DNA from: RGIG9060 sp036307825
Lineage (GTDB): Bacteria; Spirochaetota; Spirochaetia; Treponematales; Treponemataceae
Direction of reading: 5' to 3'
DNA length: 64,000 nt
Assembly (NCBI GenBank): GCA_036307825.1
Contig: JAXJWW010000082.1
Coordinates: 12,691-76,690 of the forward strand
The position numbers and the translations under genes are program-made. Below the pieces are notes generated by a model that worked only from the letters and a program-made list of their open reading frames with translations, ran no database searches and had not been told where the DNA came from. How positions within the stretch are numbered: the first letter of the stretch is position 1; every line of letters begins with the position of its first letter. Positions 52,688 through 60,744 of this stretch are shown piece after piece.

Positions 52688-53503
52688 TTACAAAATTGAA
52701 TTAAATAGTTGTTGAGTTAATAAACCCCAACCGTCAACTAAAATAAAAATCATCAATTTGAATGGCATAGAAATCTGAACAGGAGGCAACATAATCATAC
52801 CCATTGCCATCAAAATACTTGCAATGACCATATCAATTACGATAAAAGGAATATAAAGCAAAATACCAATTTTAAACGCGACCGTTAACTCGTGCAAAAT
52901 ATAAGCAGGAATCAAAACATAAGTTGGAACATCAGCCAAAGTTTGAGGTTTTGGTAATTTTGCCATAGACATAAAAAGTGAAATTGAATCAGTATCGTTA
53001 GCCATTTGCTTGAACATAAAAATTCTGATTGGAGCTTCAGCTTCACTTAAAGCCTGTTCAAGTCCAATTTGCCCATCAGACAATGGTTTAAAAGAATTTT
53101 CGTAAATCTGATTAAAAGTTGGCCACATTATAAACAAAGTCATAAAAAAAGCAATTCCGTTAAGAACTGTTGTTGGAGGAACTTGTTGTAAAGACAATGC
53201 CCTTTTTATAAAATCCAAAACAATTGAAAATCTCAAAAAACAAGTAAGAAGAATTAAGATACTTGGAGCAAGAGAAAGAATTGTAAGAAGAAGCATAACT
53301 TGAACAGAAAATGCAACTTCTTGATTACTATCTGGCGCACGAATTGATAAATCCACAATTGGCATATCAACATCATTTACAGTTCCAGACATTTGCATCG
53401 TTCCCTCTGTTGAACCTTGAGGAAAATTTTGTGCAAATAAATTTACAGGAGAAACAAAAAGCAAAACAGAAAAAGTTAAAATCAAAACGATTCTATTCTT
53501 CAT
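52688..53503 (-). CDS. fliP: Flagellar export protein FliP
   Basis: 271 residues. A cleavable signal peptide (LILTFSVLLFVSPVNLFAQ), as is usual for FliP, precedes four transmembrane helices. Conserved parts are LLTCFLRFSIVLDFIKRAL, QQVPPTTVLNGIAFFMTLF, the TDSISLFMSMAKLPKPQTLA segment, and the closing MGMIMLPPVQISMPFKLMIF. FliP pentamer forms the gate core with FliQ and FliR. It overlaps fliO by 11 bp. Confidence 0.97.
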   Translation of the reverse strand: MKNRIVLILTFSVLLFVSPVNLFAQNFPQGSTEGTMQMSGTVNDVDMPIVDLSIRAPDSNQEVAFSVQVMLLLTILSLAPSILILLTCFLRFSIVLDFIKRALSLQQVPPTTVLNGIAFFMTLFIMWPTFNQIYENSFKPLSDGQIGLEQALSEAEAPIRIFMFKQMANDTDSISLFMSMAKLPKPQTLADVPTYVLIPAYILHELTVAFKIGILLYIPFIVIDMVIASILMAMGMIMLPPVQISMPFKLMIFILVDGWGLLTQQLFNSIL

Positions 53504-54134
53504 CTTTTTTCTCCGACAAAGAAATGTTTTTTAATCGATTTGATTGACTTTGCATATTTTCTACGGAACTAGAAACTGATTCTTCAAAAGTTTTCTTTTT
53601 TAATCCCATAGCAGTTGCCAAAATTGAAGCAAAATCCTTTACAGAACCACTAGATTCTTTATCCGCTTCCAAATTCATTGCATCAATTAAATCTTTATCA
53701 TCTAATTCTGAAATTAATTGAACACTTGAATCAGAAACACCCAAAATATAACAATGATTTTGCAATGTTACAACTTGAACAGATTTTCCTGGAGAAAGTG
53801 TAATTGATGCAACTTTTTTTAAGAACGCATCCGTTTCATTTGTAGGATTTGTTGTTTTTTTTACAAAATAAAAAACTGCATAAATACACCCAATAACAAC
53901 CAAAAGCACAAGAATCATTCTAACAAAAAGCCAAGCAGTATTTGAACTACGCTGTTCAACAACTTCTTGATTTGTTGAAATTATCATTTGAGATTCTTGT
54001 TCTTTACTTGAGAAAACAGATTGTGATGTTTCAGAAACAACATCAGAACTTGTACTTTGAGCATAAAAACTCAAAGTACTAACAAAAAAGAGAATACCTA
54101 TAAAAAGGAATTTAATTGTTAAGTTTTTCGTAAT
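53493..54134 (-). CDS. fliO: Flagellar protein FliO (FliZ of treponemes), probable AUU start
   Basis: 213 residues if started at ATT 54134. That start adds TKNLTIKFLFIGILFFVSTL directly before SFYAQS, a complete signal peptide that the first usual start (TTG 54074) would cut through. GGGTGGGGG lies three bases before ATT, the same block that precedes the flhA TTG. No ATG, GTG or TTG is available in frame between this site and 54074. The mature protein has one transmembrane helix (LFVRMILVLLVVIGCIYAVF) and a FliO-type cytoplasmic domain (KKVASITLSPGKSVQVVTLQ). FliO helps assemble FliP. Confidence 0.75.
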   Translation of the reverse strand: MTKNLTIKFLFIGILFFVSTLSFYAQSTSSDVVSETSQSVFSSKEQESQMIISTNQEVVEQRSSNTAWLFVRMILVLLVVIGCIYAVFYFVKKTTNPTNETDAFLKKVASITLSPGKSVQVVTLQNHCYILGVSDSSVQLISELDDKDLIDAMNLEADKESSGSVKDFASILATAMGLKKKTFEESVSSSVENMQSQSNRLKNISLSEKKDEE

Positions 54135-54162
54135 AAGCCCCCACCCAAAAAATTACTTAAAA

Positions 54163-55368
54163 CTATTGACTATCTGCCAAACGCTCCATTGGAGAAAGAA
54201 TTTCAGTTACACGAACACCAAAGTTTTCATCAATAACTACAACTTCTCCCTTAGCGATAGGTTTATGGTTTACAAGGATATCTACAGGTTCACCAGCAAG
54301 TTTATCAAGCTCGATAATTGTACCTTCCCCCATTCCAAGAATATCCTTAATTAATTTCTTTGTTCGTCCAAGTTCTACGGTCATTTCCATGAAAACATCC
54401 ATGATAAGACCGATATTTCCTTGCTCCATTCCTACTGCACCATTTTGCAACATAGGATACTGAACACTTTGCACATTTGGAGTATTCATTGGCATTTGCA
54501 TACCCATAGGCATTCCCATCTGAGGCATACCCATTTGCATACCGCCCATTGGCATTTGCTGCATTCCACCCATAGGCATTCCCATCTGAGGCATACCCAT
54601 TTGCATTCCACCCATTGGCATACCACCCATTTGTTGTTGCATACCTGCCATCTGTGGTTGAGCAGCTGCAGGAGAAGACATTTGAGCAAAGGAGTTATCA
54701 GTTTTAGGTGTTTCTTGTTGACCACCACCGAAAGCTACAATCAAACTTTTTGCAACTTCTTCACCCATAATTTCCCACAATGTATAAACAGAACCATCAA
54801 CTGTAAGTGGATAAGAAAATAATACAAATGAACCTTGTGGAAAGTGAACCATTGCCTTAGGCACATGATTTGCTTCAGCAGGATTACAAGCTAACCCAGG
54901 AAATTTTCCTGTATTACTAATATTTGTAATTTCGTTACCTGTATGTTGAGAAACAACTTCAGAAACTACAGAAAGTGACATTCCATCAATTTCTGGAGCA
55001 TCTTCTTTGTTAATTAATCCAGCAAGTTTTTGAGTTAATTCAGGAGCGAGAATAAAAAGGTGACTACCATACAAGCCTTCGTTAAAATCTGCTGTGATTG
55101 AAACTACCATTTCTGGAATTTTTCTAAGAACTTGATCTCGACCAACAGTTTCAATTACAGCCTCATCAACTTTTACTTGAGCACCTGTCATTGTTTCCAA
55201 ACTAGAAGCCAATGCTTCTGAATTTTTTCCAGCAATATCTTTCAAATAGGAAAGATCTAAGTTTGCAGAAGAAGCTGGAGAGGATATACCAGTGGTATTT
55301 ATACCACCCATATCTACACCTGCTAACAAAGCATCTATTTCTTCTTGTGAAATTGCACCATCACTCAT
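54163..55368 (-). CDS. fliY: Flagellar motor switch protein FliY/FliN with Met-rich linker
   Basis: 401 residues from ATG 55368 (AGGAG nine bases upstream; an ATG directly abutting the site is less likely). An N-terminal helix AISQEEIDALLAG resembles the CheY-P-binding motif of FliM. A CheC-like domain follows; in its active-site pattern (SVVSEVVSQHTGN) the usual Asn appears replaced by Ser, so phosphatase activity is doubtful. A 65-residue Met/Gly/Gln linker precedes the C-terminal SpoA domain (about 321 to the end), which forms the C-ring. It overlaps fliM by 8 bp. Confidence 0.93.
   Translation of the reverse strand: MSDGAISQEEIDALLAGVDMGGINTTGISSPASSANLDLSYLKDIAGKNSEALASSLETMTGAQVKVDEAVIETVGRDQVLRKIPEMVVSITADFNEGLYGSHLFILAPELTQKLAGLINKEDAPEIDGMSLSVVSEVVSQHTGNEITNISNTGKFPGLACNPAEANHVPKAMVHFPQGSFVLFSYPLTVDGSVYTLWEIMGEEVAKSLIVAFGGGQQETPKTDNSFAQMSSPAAAQPQMAGMQQQMGGMPMGGMQMGMPQMGMPMGGMQQMPMGGMQMGMPQMGMPMGMQMPMNTPNVQSVQYPMLQNGAVGMEQGNIGLIMDVFMEMTVELGRTKKLIKDILGMGEGTIIELDKLAGEPVDILVNHKPIAKGEVVVIDENFGVRVTEILSPMERLADSQ
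54503..54633 (-). repeat. 66-bp coding minisatellite in fliY
   Basis: A nearly identical 38-bp block beginning CCCATAGGCATTCCC occurs at 54503 and 54569 (period 66 bp, 22 codons), within a region of shorter GGCAT/CCCAT repeats. It encodes the M-G-M-P-Q linker. Copy number is likely to vary between strains. Confidence 0.8.
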
Positions 55369-56395
55369 ATGTTTCATCTCCTTCTACAGATAATTCTTCG
55401 TATTCTTCAGATTCTGGATGATTGATTTTATCAATGACTTGAACTGCCATTTTTTTACCAATAACACCTGGCTGACACAAAAATTTAGGTTGATTTCCAA
55501 CGCTTAAAGTTAAAGGATCACCAATCTTCACATTAGATAATCGGATAGTATCCCCAACTCTTAAATTCAAAACATCGTAAATAGGTAAATTTATTGAACC
55601 AATTTCTGCAACCACATCCATTTCTACAGAAGCAAGTTTTTCTTGCAAAATTCCACTGTATTGAGTTGTAGAACTTCTTCTAACAGAGGAAAACCAGAAC
55701 TGAGAAGAAAGTTTTGAAATAATTGGTTCGATTGTAATGTAAGGAATACAGAAGTTCATCATTCCTTCTTCTTCACCTACTTTTGTTTCAAGGGTAACAA
55801 GAACAACCATTTCTGAAGGAGGTACAATCTGAGCAAACTGCGGATTTGTTTCAATTTGCCCAAGACGAGGACGAAGATCAATTACCTGAGTCCAAGCTTC
55901 GCGCATATTTGCAAGAATACGCACAATAATACCTTCCATTACGGATTGCTCAATATCTGTTAAATCACGCTGAACCTTTGTTCCCTGCCCTGTTCCACCA
56001 AAAAGACGATCAATCATAGAAAAGGTAATTGCAGGGTCAATTTCCAAAATTGCATTACCTTTCAAAGGATCCATATTGATAACAGCCAAAGTTGTTGGAG
56101 TTGGAATCGAACGGATAAATTCCTCGTAAGTCAACTGGTCTACAGAAGCAACGTGAACATGAACCATACTACGAAGCTGTGCAGAAAGGCTTGTTGTTGT
56201 TAATCGTGCAAAAGTTTCATGCATGATAGATACAGTACGAATCTGTTCTTTTGAGAACTTATCCGGGCGTTTAAAGTCGTAAATTTTAATTTTTCGAGTA
56301 TCATTTACGGGGGTATAGTCCTCGGCTTCTGGTTCGCCGGAGCTAATCGCCTGGAGTAACTGATCTATTTCATCTTGTGACAGAACTTCGTTCAT
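55361..56395 (-). CDS. fliM: Flagellar motor switch protein FliM
   Basis: 344 residues. The N-terminal CheY-P-binding peptide VLSQDEIDQLLQAI starts at residue 4. The middle domain has PDKFSKEQIRTVSIMHETFA and the GGTG motif in DRLFGGTGQG; the C-terminal SpoA domain ends the protein (LRVGDTIRLSNVKIGDPLTL). It binds phosphorylated CheY and reverses rotation. It follows fliL by 16 bp. Confidence 0.97.
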   Translation of the reverse strand: MNEVLSQDEIDQLLQAISSGEPEAEDYTPVNDTRKIKIYDFKRPDKFSKEQIRTVSIMHETFARLTTTSLSAQLRSMVHVHVASVDQLTYEEFIRSIPTPTTLAVINMDPLKGNAILEIDPAITFSMIDRLFGGTGQGTKVQRDLTDIEQSVMEGIIVRILANMREAWTQVIDLRPRLGQIETNPQFAQIVPPSEMVVLVTLETKVGEEEGMMNFCIPYITIEPIISKLSSQFWFSSVRRSSTTQYSGILQEKLASVEMDVVAEIGSINLPIYDVLNLRVGDTIRLSNVKIGDPLTLSVGNQPKFLCQPGVIGKKMAVQVIDKINHPESEEYEELSVEGDETYE

Positions 56396-56411
56396 GCTTC
56401 ACCCTTAAAAA

Positions 56412-56963
56412 TTATTGTTCAAGTACATCAAGTGTTAAAAATTTTACATCTTTAATGCGAGATGTACTTAAAATATCATCATTTATTGTATTGCGAATTT
56501 CCATTTGCAATTTTGCTTCATTATTTGGTCTTAATTCTGCAGCTGTTTTACCTGTAAAATATCGACGCAAAAAGTCCTTAATTTCAATTTGTCGTTGTGT
56601 AATTTCAGTTGCAGTTGTTTTATCATCAACCTTGTAACCAAGCACAACTTCTACAATAACACTTGCGGGAACTTCATCGCAAGTTTTTGTTTTAATAGAA
56701 CCGATAGAATTGTACCAAGATAACAACTCTCGTTTACTTGTATATTCAGGTGATACAGGAACAGCAACAGTAGCAGTATTATTTGTTCCCATAACCTTCA
56801 TTGTTATAATTACAACTGTAACAATAAGAATAATTGCTCCAATTACAATAGCAATCCATTTAAGTAAAGTCGGAAGCAATCCTCCCATTCCTTTACCTTT
56901 CTTTTTATTACCAGTAGATGAACCTAAATCGTTATCATCTAAGCTTGTATCTTCATCAGCCAT
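56412..56963 (-). CDS. fliL: Flagellar basal body-associated protein FliL
   Basis: 183 residues. A cytoplasmic N-terminus of about 38 residues, one transmembrane helix (LKWIAIVIGAIILIVTVVII) and a periplasmic stomatin-like domain with VIVEVVLGYKVDDKTTATEI and the closing IKDVKFLTLDVLEQ. FliL surrounds and stabilises the stator. It follows motB by 35 bp and precedes fliM. Confidence 0.95.
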   Translation of the reverse strand: MADEDTSLDDNDLGSSTGNKKKGKGMGGLLPTLLKWIAIVIGAIILIVTVVIITMKVMGTNNTATVAVPVSPEYTSKRELLSWYNSIGSIKTKTCDEVPASVIVEVVLGYKVDDKTTATEITQRQIEIKDFLRRYFTGKTAAELRPNNEAKLQMEIRNTINDDILSTSRIKDVKFLTLDVLEQ

Positions 56964-56998
56964 AAAAACCTTCCTTTTTTATAACAAATATAATATCA

Positions 56999-57709
56999 TT
57001 AAAAATGACCTTCGTCCAGAATAATTATATCAACTCGACGATTATAGGCTCTTCCATCAGGAGTATCATTTGAATGTCTTGGTTGATTATCAGCATAACC
57101 TGCTACAGAAAATTGGCTTTCGTTTATTCCAAAATCTGAAAGATAATGCAAAACATTCACTGCTCTTGCAGAAGATAATTCCCAGTTACTTGGCCACTTT
57201 GTTGAATCAGCAGTTGTAGAATCTGTATGACCTTCAATTCTAAAATTTCTTCCTGCTAACTCAGGCATTGATAAAAACTGAGATATTCTTAAAAGAGTAT
57301 CTCGAGTTTCCTCTATATTTAACTCTGCACTATTTTCTGCAAAAAAAGCATCTGCAGCCAGAGTAATTACCAAACCTCTTTCATCACTTGTAATGGTAAT
57401 TCTTGTAGATTTTCTATCTGGTGCAAAAAGACTTACAGCTTTCTTTTTTGCAGTTCCAAGATTTTTACCTTTTTCAAGAGATGGTAAACTATTTATACTA
57501 TTACCTAAATCTGCTAATCGTCCAGAAGTTGCTGACATACCACCAGAAACAGAATCAGTTTGCAATGAAGCTGTCATCATTGCCATTTGAACAGGGTCTG
57601 CATCAGTTGGATTATAAAGCATTACGAAGAAGCAAAGCATAAGAGTAATCATATCTCCGTAAGTGGTCAACCATTCCTGTGACGCTTTTTTAGGCTCTTT
57701 CTTTCCCAT
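56999..57709 (-). CDS. motB: Flagellar stator protein MotB
   Basis: 236 residues. The N-terminal transmembrane helix carries the proton-path Asp19 in WLTTYGDMITLMLCFFVM. A plug-like segment follows, and the C-terminal OmpA-type peptidoglycan-binding domain has NFRIEGHTDSTTADSTKWPS, the helix LSSARAVNVLHYLSDFG and AYNRRVDIIIL. It anchors the stator to the cell wall. It starts 14 bp after motA. Confidence 0.97.
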   Translation of the reverse strand: MGKKEPKKASQEWLTTYGDMITLMLCFFVMLYNPTDADPVQMAMMTASLQTDSVSGGMSATSGRLADLGNSINSLPSLEKGKNLGTAKKKAVSLFAPDRKSTRITITSDERGLVITLAADAFFAENSAELNIEETRDTLLRISQFLSMPELAGRNFRIEGHTDSTTADSTKWPSNWELSSARAVNVLHYLSDFGINESQFSVAGYADNQPRHSNDTPDGRAYNRRVDIIILDEGHF

Positions 57710-57723
57710 TCTAAAACCTCAAA

Positions 57724-58506
57724 TTAATCCTTTAGAACATCAGCTTCAATTGCTTTTCTTGATTTAGGATCAAGGTAAGTTAAAAGTTTCATTGCCAAAA
57801 TACGAGGGTTGTCCCCTGCTTGAATTGATAAAACACCTTCAATAATCATTTCTTTTGTTCGAATTTCAGTTGCATTTTGGTCTGCCAATTTTGAAGCAAT
57901 AGGTGTCATAATCCAGTTAGCAATAAGAGAACCATAAAGTGTGGTTACAAGAGCAACCGCCATGTTAGGTCCAAGAGATGACTTATCTTCCAAGTTACGC
58001 AACATACCAATAAGACCAATAACGGTACCCATCATACCATATCCCGGAGCAAGTCCTGCCCAAGCAACAATAATGTTAATCCAGTCTAAGTGACGACCTT
58101 CAATTTGATTCATTTCACTTTGCATGATACCGCGAATAATAACACCGTCAGTTCCGTCAACAACAAGACGCAAACCGTTTTTCATAAAATCATCTGATAA
58201 ATCTTCAAGACCTTCTTCCAAAGCAAGAATACCTTCTCGACGAGCTTTTTCAGAAAGAGTAACCATATCTTGTACAAGAGTTTTTTCGTTGAAATCTGGA
58301 ATTTTAAAAGCGCGTCCCATAATTGAGAATACACCCAAAACAGACGACATTGGATAAGCAATAAACAATGCGAAGAAAGAACCACCGAGAACGAAGATCA
58401 AAGATGGCACGTCGAAAATACCACCCATTGTACCACCTGAAGTTAAAACAGACATGACGATACAGACTGCTCCACCAACAAGACCTAATATTGTTGCTAT
58501 ATCCAC
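57724..58506 (-). CDS. motA: Flagellar stator protein MotA
   Basis: 260 residues. Four transmembrane helices in two pairs (IATILGLVGGAVCIVMSVLT and LIFVLGGSFFALFIAYPM; later INIIVAWAGLAPGYGMMGTV and MAVALVTTLYGSLIANWIM). The cytoplasmic loop between them has the charged region that contacts FliG. The start is a GTG with a GGGAGGA site. It conducts ions together with MotB to drive rotation and lies directly after flbD. Confidence 0.97.
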   Translation of the reverse strand: MDIATILGLVGGAVCIVMSVLTSGGTMGGIFDVPSLIFVLGGSFFALFIAYPMSSVLGVFSIMGRAFKIPDFNEKTLVQDMVTLSEKARREGILALEEGLEDLSDDFMKNGLRLVVDGTDGVIIRGIMQSEMNQIEGRHLDWINIIVAWAGLAPGYGMMGTVIGLIGMLRNLEDKSSLGPNMAVALVTTLYGSLIANWIMTPIASKLADQNATEIRTKEMIIEGVLSIQAGDNPRILAMKLLTYLDPKSRKAIEADVLKD

Positions 58507-58537
58507 TTAAAATTCCTCCCAAAATTAAATTGAATAT

Positions 58538-58735
58538 TTACAGCTCGTTTTTAAATCCACCGATTCGTTTTCGATATTCAACGATACTGTTAATTATTTC
58601 TTCTGGAGAATTGCGTACAATAAGTTTTTTTCCAGAAAGCATTACTAAAGTTACATCAGGATTTTGTTCGATACATTCAATCTGATGTGGATTAATCCAG
58701 TAGTGTTTTCCATCTAGACGAATAACTTCTATCAT
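58538..58735 (-). CDS. flbD: FlbD family protein of the flagellar operon
   Basis: 65 residues, the expected size. The conserved text is MIEVIRLDGKHYWINPHQIE, then TLVMLSGKKLIVRNSPEEII. The small beta-rich protein is always found next to motA in spirochetes and Firmicutes; its function is unknown. The ATG lies six bases after a promoter -10 candidate, so transcripts from that promoter would be leaderless. Confidence 0.92.
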   Translation of the reverse strand: MIEVIRLDGKHYWINPHQIECIEQNPDVTLVMLSGKKLIVRNSPEEIINSIVEYRKRIGGFKNEL

Positions 58736-58741
58736 TCTTCT

Positions 58742-58770
58742 ATTTTCTACGCTAATTCGTTACAAGTCAA
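58742..58770 (-). promoter_or_regulatory. Sigma-70 promoter immediately before flbD
   Basis: Minus strand: TTGACT (58770-58765), 17-bp spacer, GAAAAT (58747-58742). The -10 ends six bases before the flbD ATG, so initiation would be at or within a base or two of the start codon. Confidence 0.5.
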
Positions 58771-58810
58771 GTAGTTTTGCACAATTTATGCACAATTCTA
58801 CTTATTTTCA

Positions 58811-58837
58811 TTATCGGAAAATATTTTTCTGATATTA
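58811..58837 (-). promoter_or_regulatory. Candidate sigma-28 promoter for flbD-motA-motB
   Basis: Minus strand: TAAT (58837-58834), 15-bp spacer, TCCGATAA (58818-58811). It matches TAAA-N15-GCCGATAA at 3 of 4 and 7 of 8 positions and would give a leader of about 70 nt. The similar octamer occurs by chance in coding regions of this genome, so support is moderate. Confidence 0.45.
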
Positions 58838-58854
58838 GCAAAAAATAATCATTG

Positions 58855-60021
58855 TCAATACAAAAGTGAATTATGAGCTTCTTGAATTTTTGAAGGAATA
58901 TCAATATGTTGAGGACAATGTTTTACACAAGCACCACAATTTACACATTGATTTGCACCTTTATTCCATTTTACAAGATTTTCATAATCAGTTAAATGAA
59001 TTTTATCAGTTTGTTCAAAAAGACCTCTCATAGAAGCGTTGTTATAAACCTCAAAAATTTCTGGAATGGAAACACCTTTAGAACAAGGAACGCAATATCT
59101 ACATCCTGTACAAGAAACCTTCATTTTTGATTCAAACCAATTTTGAGCTTTTTTTACAACTTCCATTTGAACATTTGGCATTGAATTAGGAAACGCAGTA
59201 GAAGCAACGGCACTATTTACCAAAACTTGATTTTCATCGTTCATACCAGAAAGAGCAATAATAACCTCTTGACTTTCCCAAACATATCGTAACGCCCATT
59301 CAGCAGGTAGCCGAGGAACATCAGCCTTGGCAAAAATATCTCTAATTCCAACAGGTGGATTTGCCAACAAGCCTCCTCGTAAAGGTTCCATGATAATTAC
59401 ACCAAGTTCCTTTTGTGCTGCATATTTTAAACCTTGCCAACCAGGATTTTGAGTACGTTTTTCTCCATCTTCATCAATGTAATTATACTGAAGTTGGCAA
59501 AATTCAAATCCAGAATATTCATCACACATTTTTTTGAAAGCATCAAAATTATCATGAAATGAAAAACCGATATGTCTGATTTTTCCACTAGCTTTTGCAT
59601 TTTCTAAAAATTTTGTTACATTTAGATTTTTTACTTGTTCCCAACGATTTTTATCCATAGCATGTAAAAGATAAAAATCGATATGGTCAGTTTGAAGTTT
59701 TTCAAGTTGCTCATCTAAAATTCTGTAAAAATCTTCTTCTTTTTTTACATCCCAAACAGGCATTTTGTCTGCAATATAAATTTTATCCCGTAAATTTTCT
59801 TCTTTTACAATTTCGCCAAAAACAATTTCACTTTTACCATGATGATATGGATAGGCTGTGTCAAAATAATTTATTCCTTGGTCAATGGCAAGTTTTACAA
59901 GATTTCGTGTTTTTTCTTTATCAATTTCTTCTGAATTTAGAAGAAGTGGCAAACGCATTAAACCAAAACCCAAAACTGAAATTTGACAATCTGGGATTTT
60001 TGGAAAAATTCTATAATTCAT
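58855..60021 (-). CDS. Aldo/keto reductase with C-terminal 2x[4Fe-4S] ferredoxin region
   Basis: 388 residues. The AKR barrel has the Asp and Tyr of the catalytic tetrad in NYFDTAYPYHHGKSE (about D54, Y59), the Lys in YIADKMP and the His in DFYLLHAMD. The last about 90 residues carry two cysteine clusters, CTGCRYCVPC and CVNCGACVKHCP, suggesting electron transfer from ferredoxin-type clusters. The substrate is unknown. It lies between hisPase and flbD, i.e. inside what is normally a continuous flagellar operon, and probably arrived by insertion. Confidence 0.92.
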   Translation of the reverse strand: MNYRIFPKIPDCQISVLGFGLMRLPLLLNSEEIDKEKTRNLVKLAIDQGINYFDTAYPYHHGKSEIVFGEIVKEENLRDKIYIADKMPVWDVKKEEDFYRILDEQLEKLQTDHIDFYLLHAMDKNRWEQVKNLNVTKFLENAKASGKIRHIGFSFHDNFDAFKKMCDEYSGFEFCQLQYNYIDEDGEKRTQNPGWQGLKYAAQKELGVIIMEPLRGGLLANPPVGIRDIFAKADVPRLPAEWALRYVWESQEVIIALSGMNDENQVLVNSAVASTAFPNSMPNVQMEVVKKAQNWFESKMKVSCTGCRYCVPCSKGVSIPEIFEVYNNASMRGLFEQTDKIHLTDYENLVKWNKGANQCVNCGACVKHCPQHIDIPSKIQEAHNSLLY

Positions 60022-60084
60022 AAGAATATTTTAAAATCATTAATAAAAAAAGTAAAGAAAAAAAATGTTTGTAAAAAATAAATT

Positions 60085-60636
60085 CTATAGGAAAGTTTGA
60101 ATCTGGCAATTTTCTGCCCTAAAATCTGCAAATTCTTGATTTGTAAAATCCTTAAAATATGTGTTGATAAGTCTAATTGTTCCACCATGACAAACTAATA
60201 AAATGTGTTTGAATTTTGCATACTTAGTTTTAGCTTCGTCTAAAAAATTGTAAATTCGTTGAGCTACATCCAACATAGATTCTCCATCTGGATATTTTAC
60301 AGCAAACTGACTACGAATTTCTAAATAATCTGGCGCAAAGCGACTACAACCTTCCATTTTTCCGTAGTTTTGTTCAGTAAGACTTTCTTCAATTTGATAA
60401 GTGATGTTTAATTTACTTGCAATAATCTGTGCAGTTTGCAGAGCCCGTAATAATGGAGAAGAAATTATCAAATCAATTGCAGGAATTTCACCATTTTGAA
60501 TTTTTTTATAAATATTCTCAGAAGCTGTTTTTGCTTGTTGAATTCCAAGTTCGATTAAAGGAATATCTGTAACGCCACAAACTAAATCTTCAGCATTCAT
60601 TTGGGTCCGACCATGTCTAATACAAGAAAAAATCAT
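60085..60636 (-). CDS. Histidine phosphatase family protein
   Basis: 183 residues. The phosphohistidine motif RHGRTQMN is at residues 7-14, the second conserved region is SSPLLRALQTAQIIASKL with its Arg, and the second His is in LVCHGGTIRLI. It resembles PhoE/CobC-type phosphatases; the substrate cannot be deduced. It has an AAGG site and directly follows the flgE terminator, 63 bp before the aldo/keto reductase, probably as a two-gene unit. Confidence 0.9.
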   Translation of the reverse strand: MIFSCIRHGRTQMNAEDLVCGVTDIPLIELGIQQAKTASENIYKKIQNGEIPAIDLIISSPLLRALQTAQIIASKLNITYQIEESLTEQNYGKMEGCSRFAPDYLEIRSQFAVKYPDGESMLDVAQRIYNFLDEAKTKYAKFKHILLVCHGGTIRLINTYFKDFTNQEFADFRAENCQIQTFL

Positions 60637-60661
60637 AAATTAAACCTTCAAATTTAAAAAT

Positions 60662-60706
60662 AAAAAAAGCGCAATTTAAGTAAAATTATACAAAAATCAC
60701 GCTTTT
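60662..60706 (-). terminator. Rho-independent terminator after flgE
   Basis: Minus strand: stem AAAAGCGTGATTT / AAATTGCGCTTTT (13 pairs, two wobble), 16-nt loop, then seven T. It lies 39 bp after the flgE stop and separates the hook genes from the two metabolic genes and the motor genes. Confidence 0.88.
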
Positions 60707-60744
60707 ATATCAACTTAGGATTTTAACTTAAGAAGTTATCTAAA

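Noticed and set aside
53493..54074. TTG at 54074 as the fliO start
   Set aside because: It cuts the signal peptide in half and has no ribosome binding site; the ATT at 54134 fits better.
54421..54822. His/Leu-rich plus-strand open frame
   Set aside because: It is the antisense shadow of the Met/Gly repeat in fliY.
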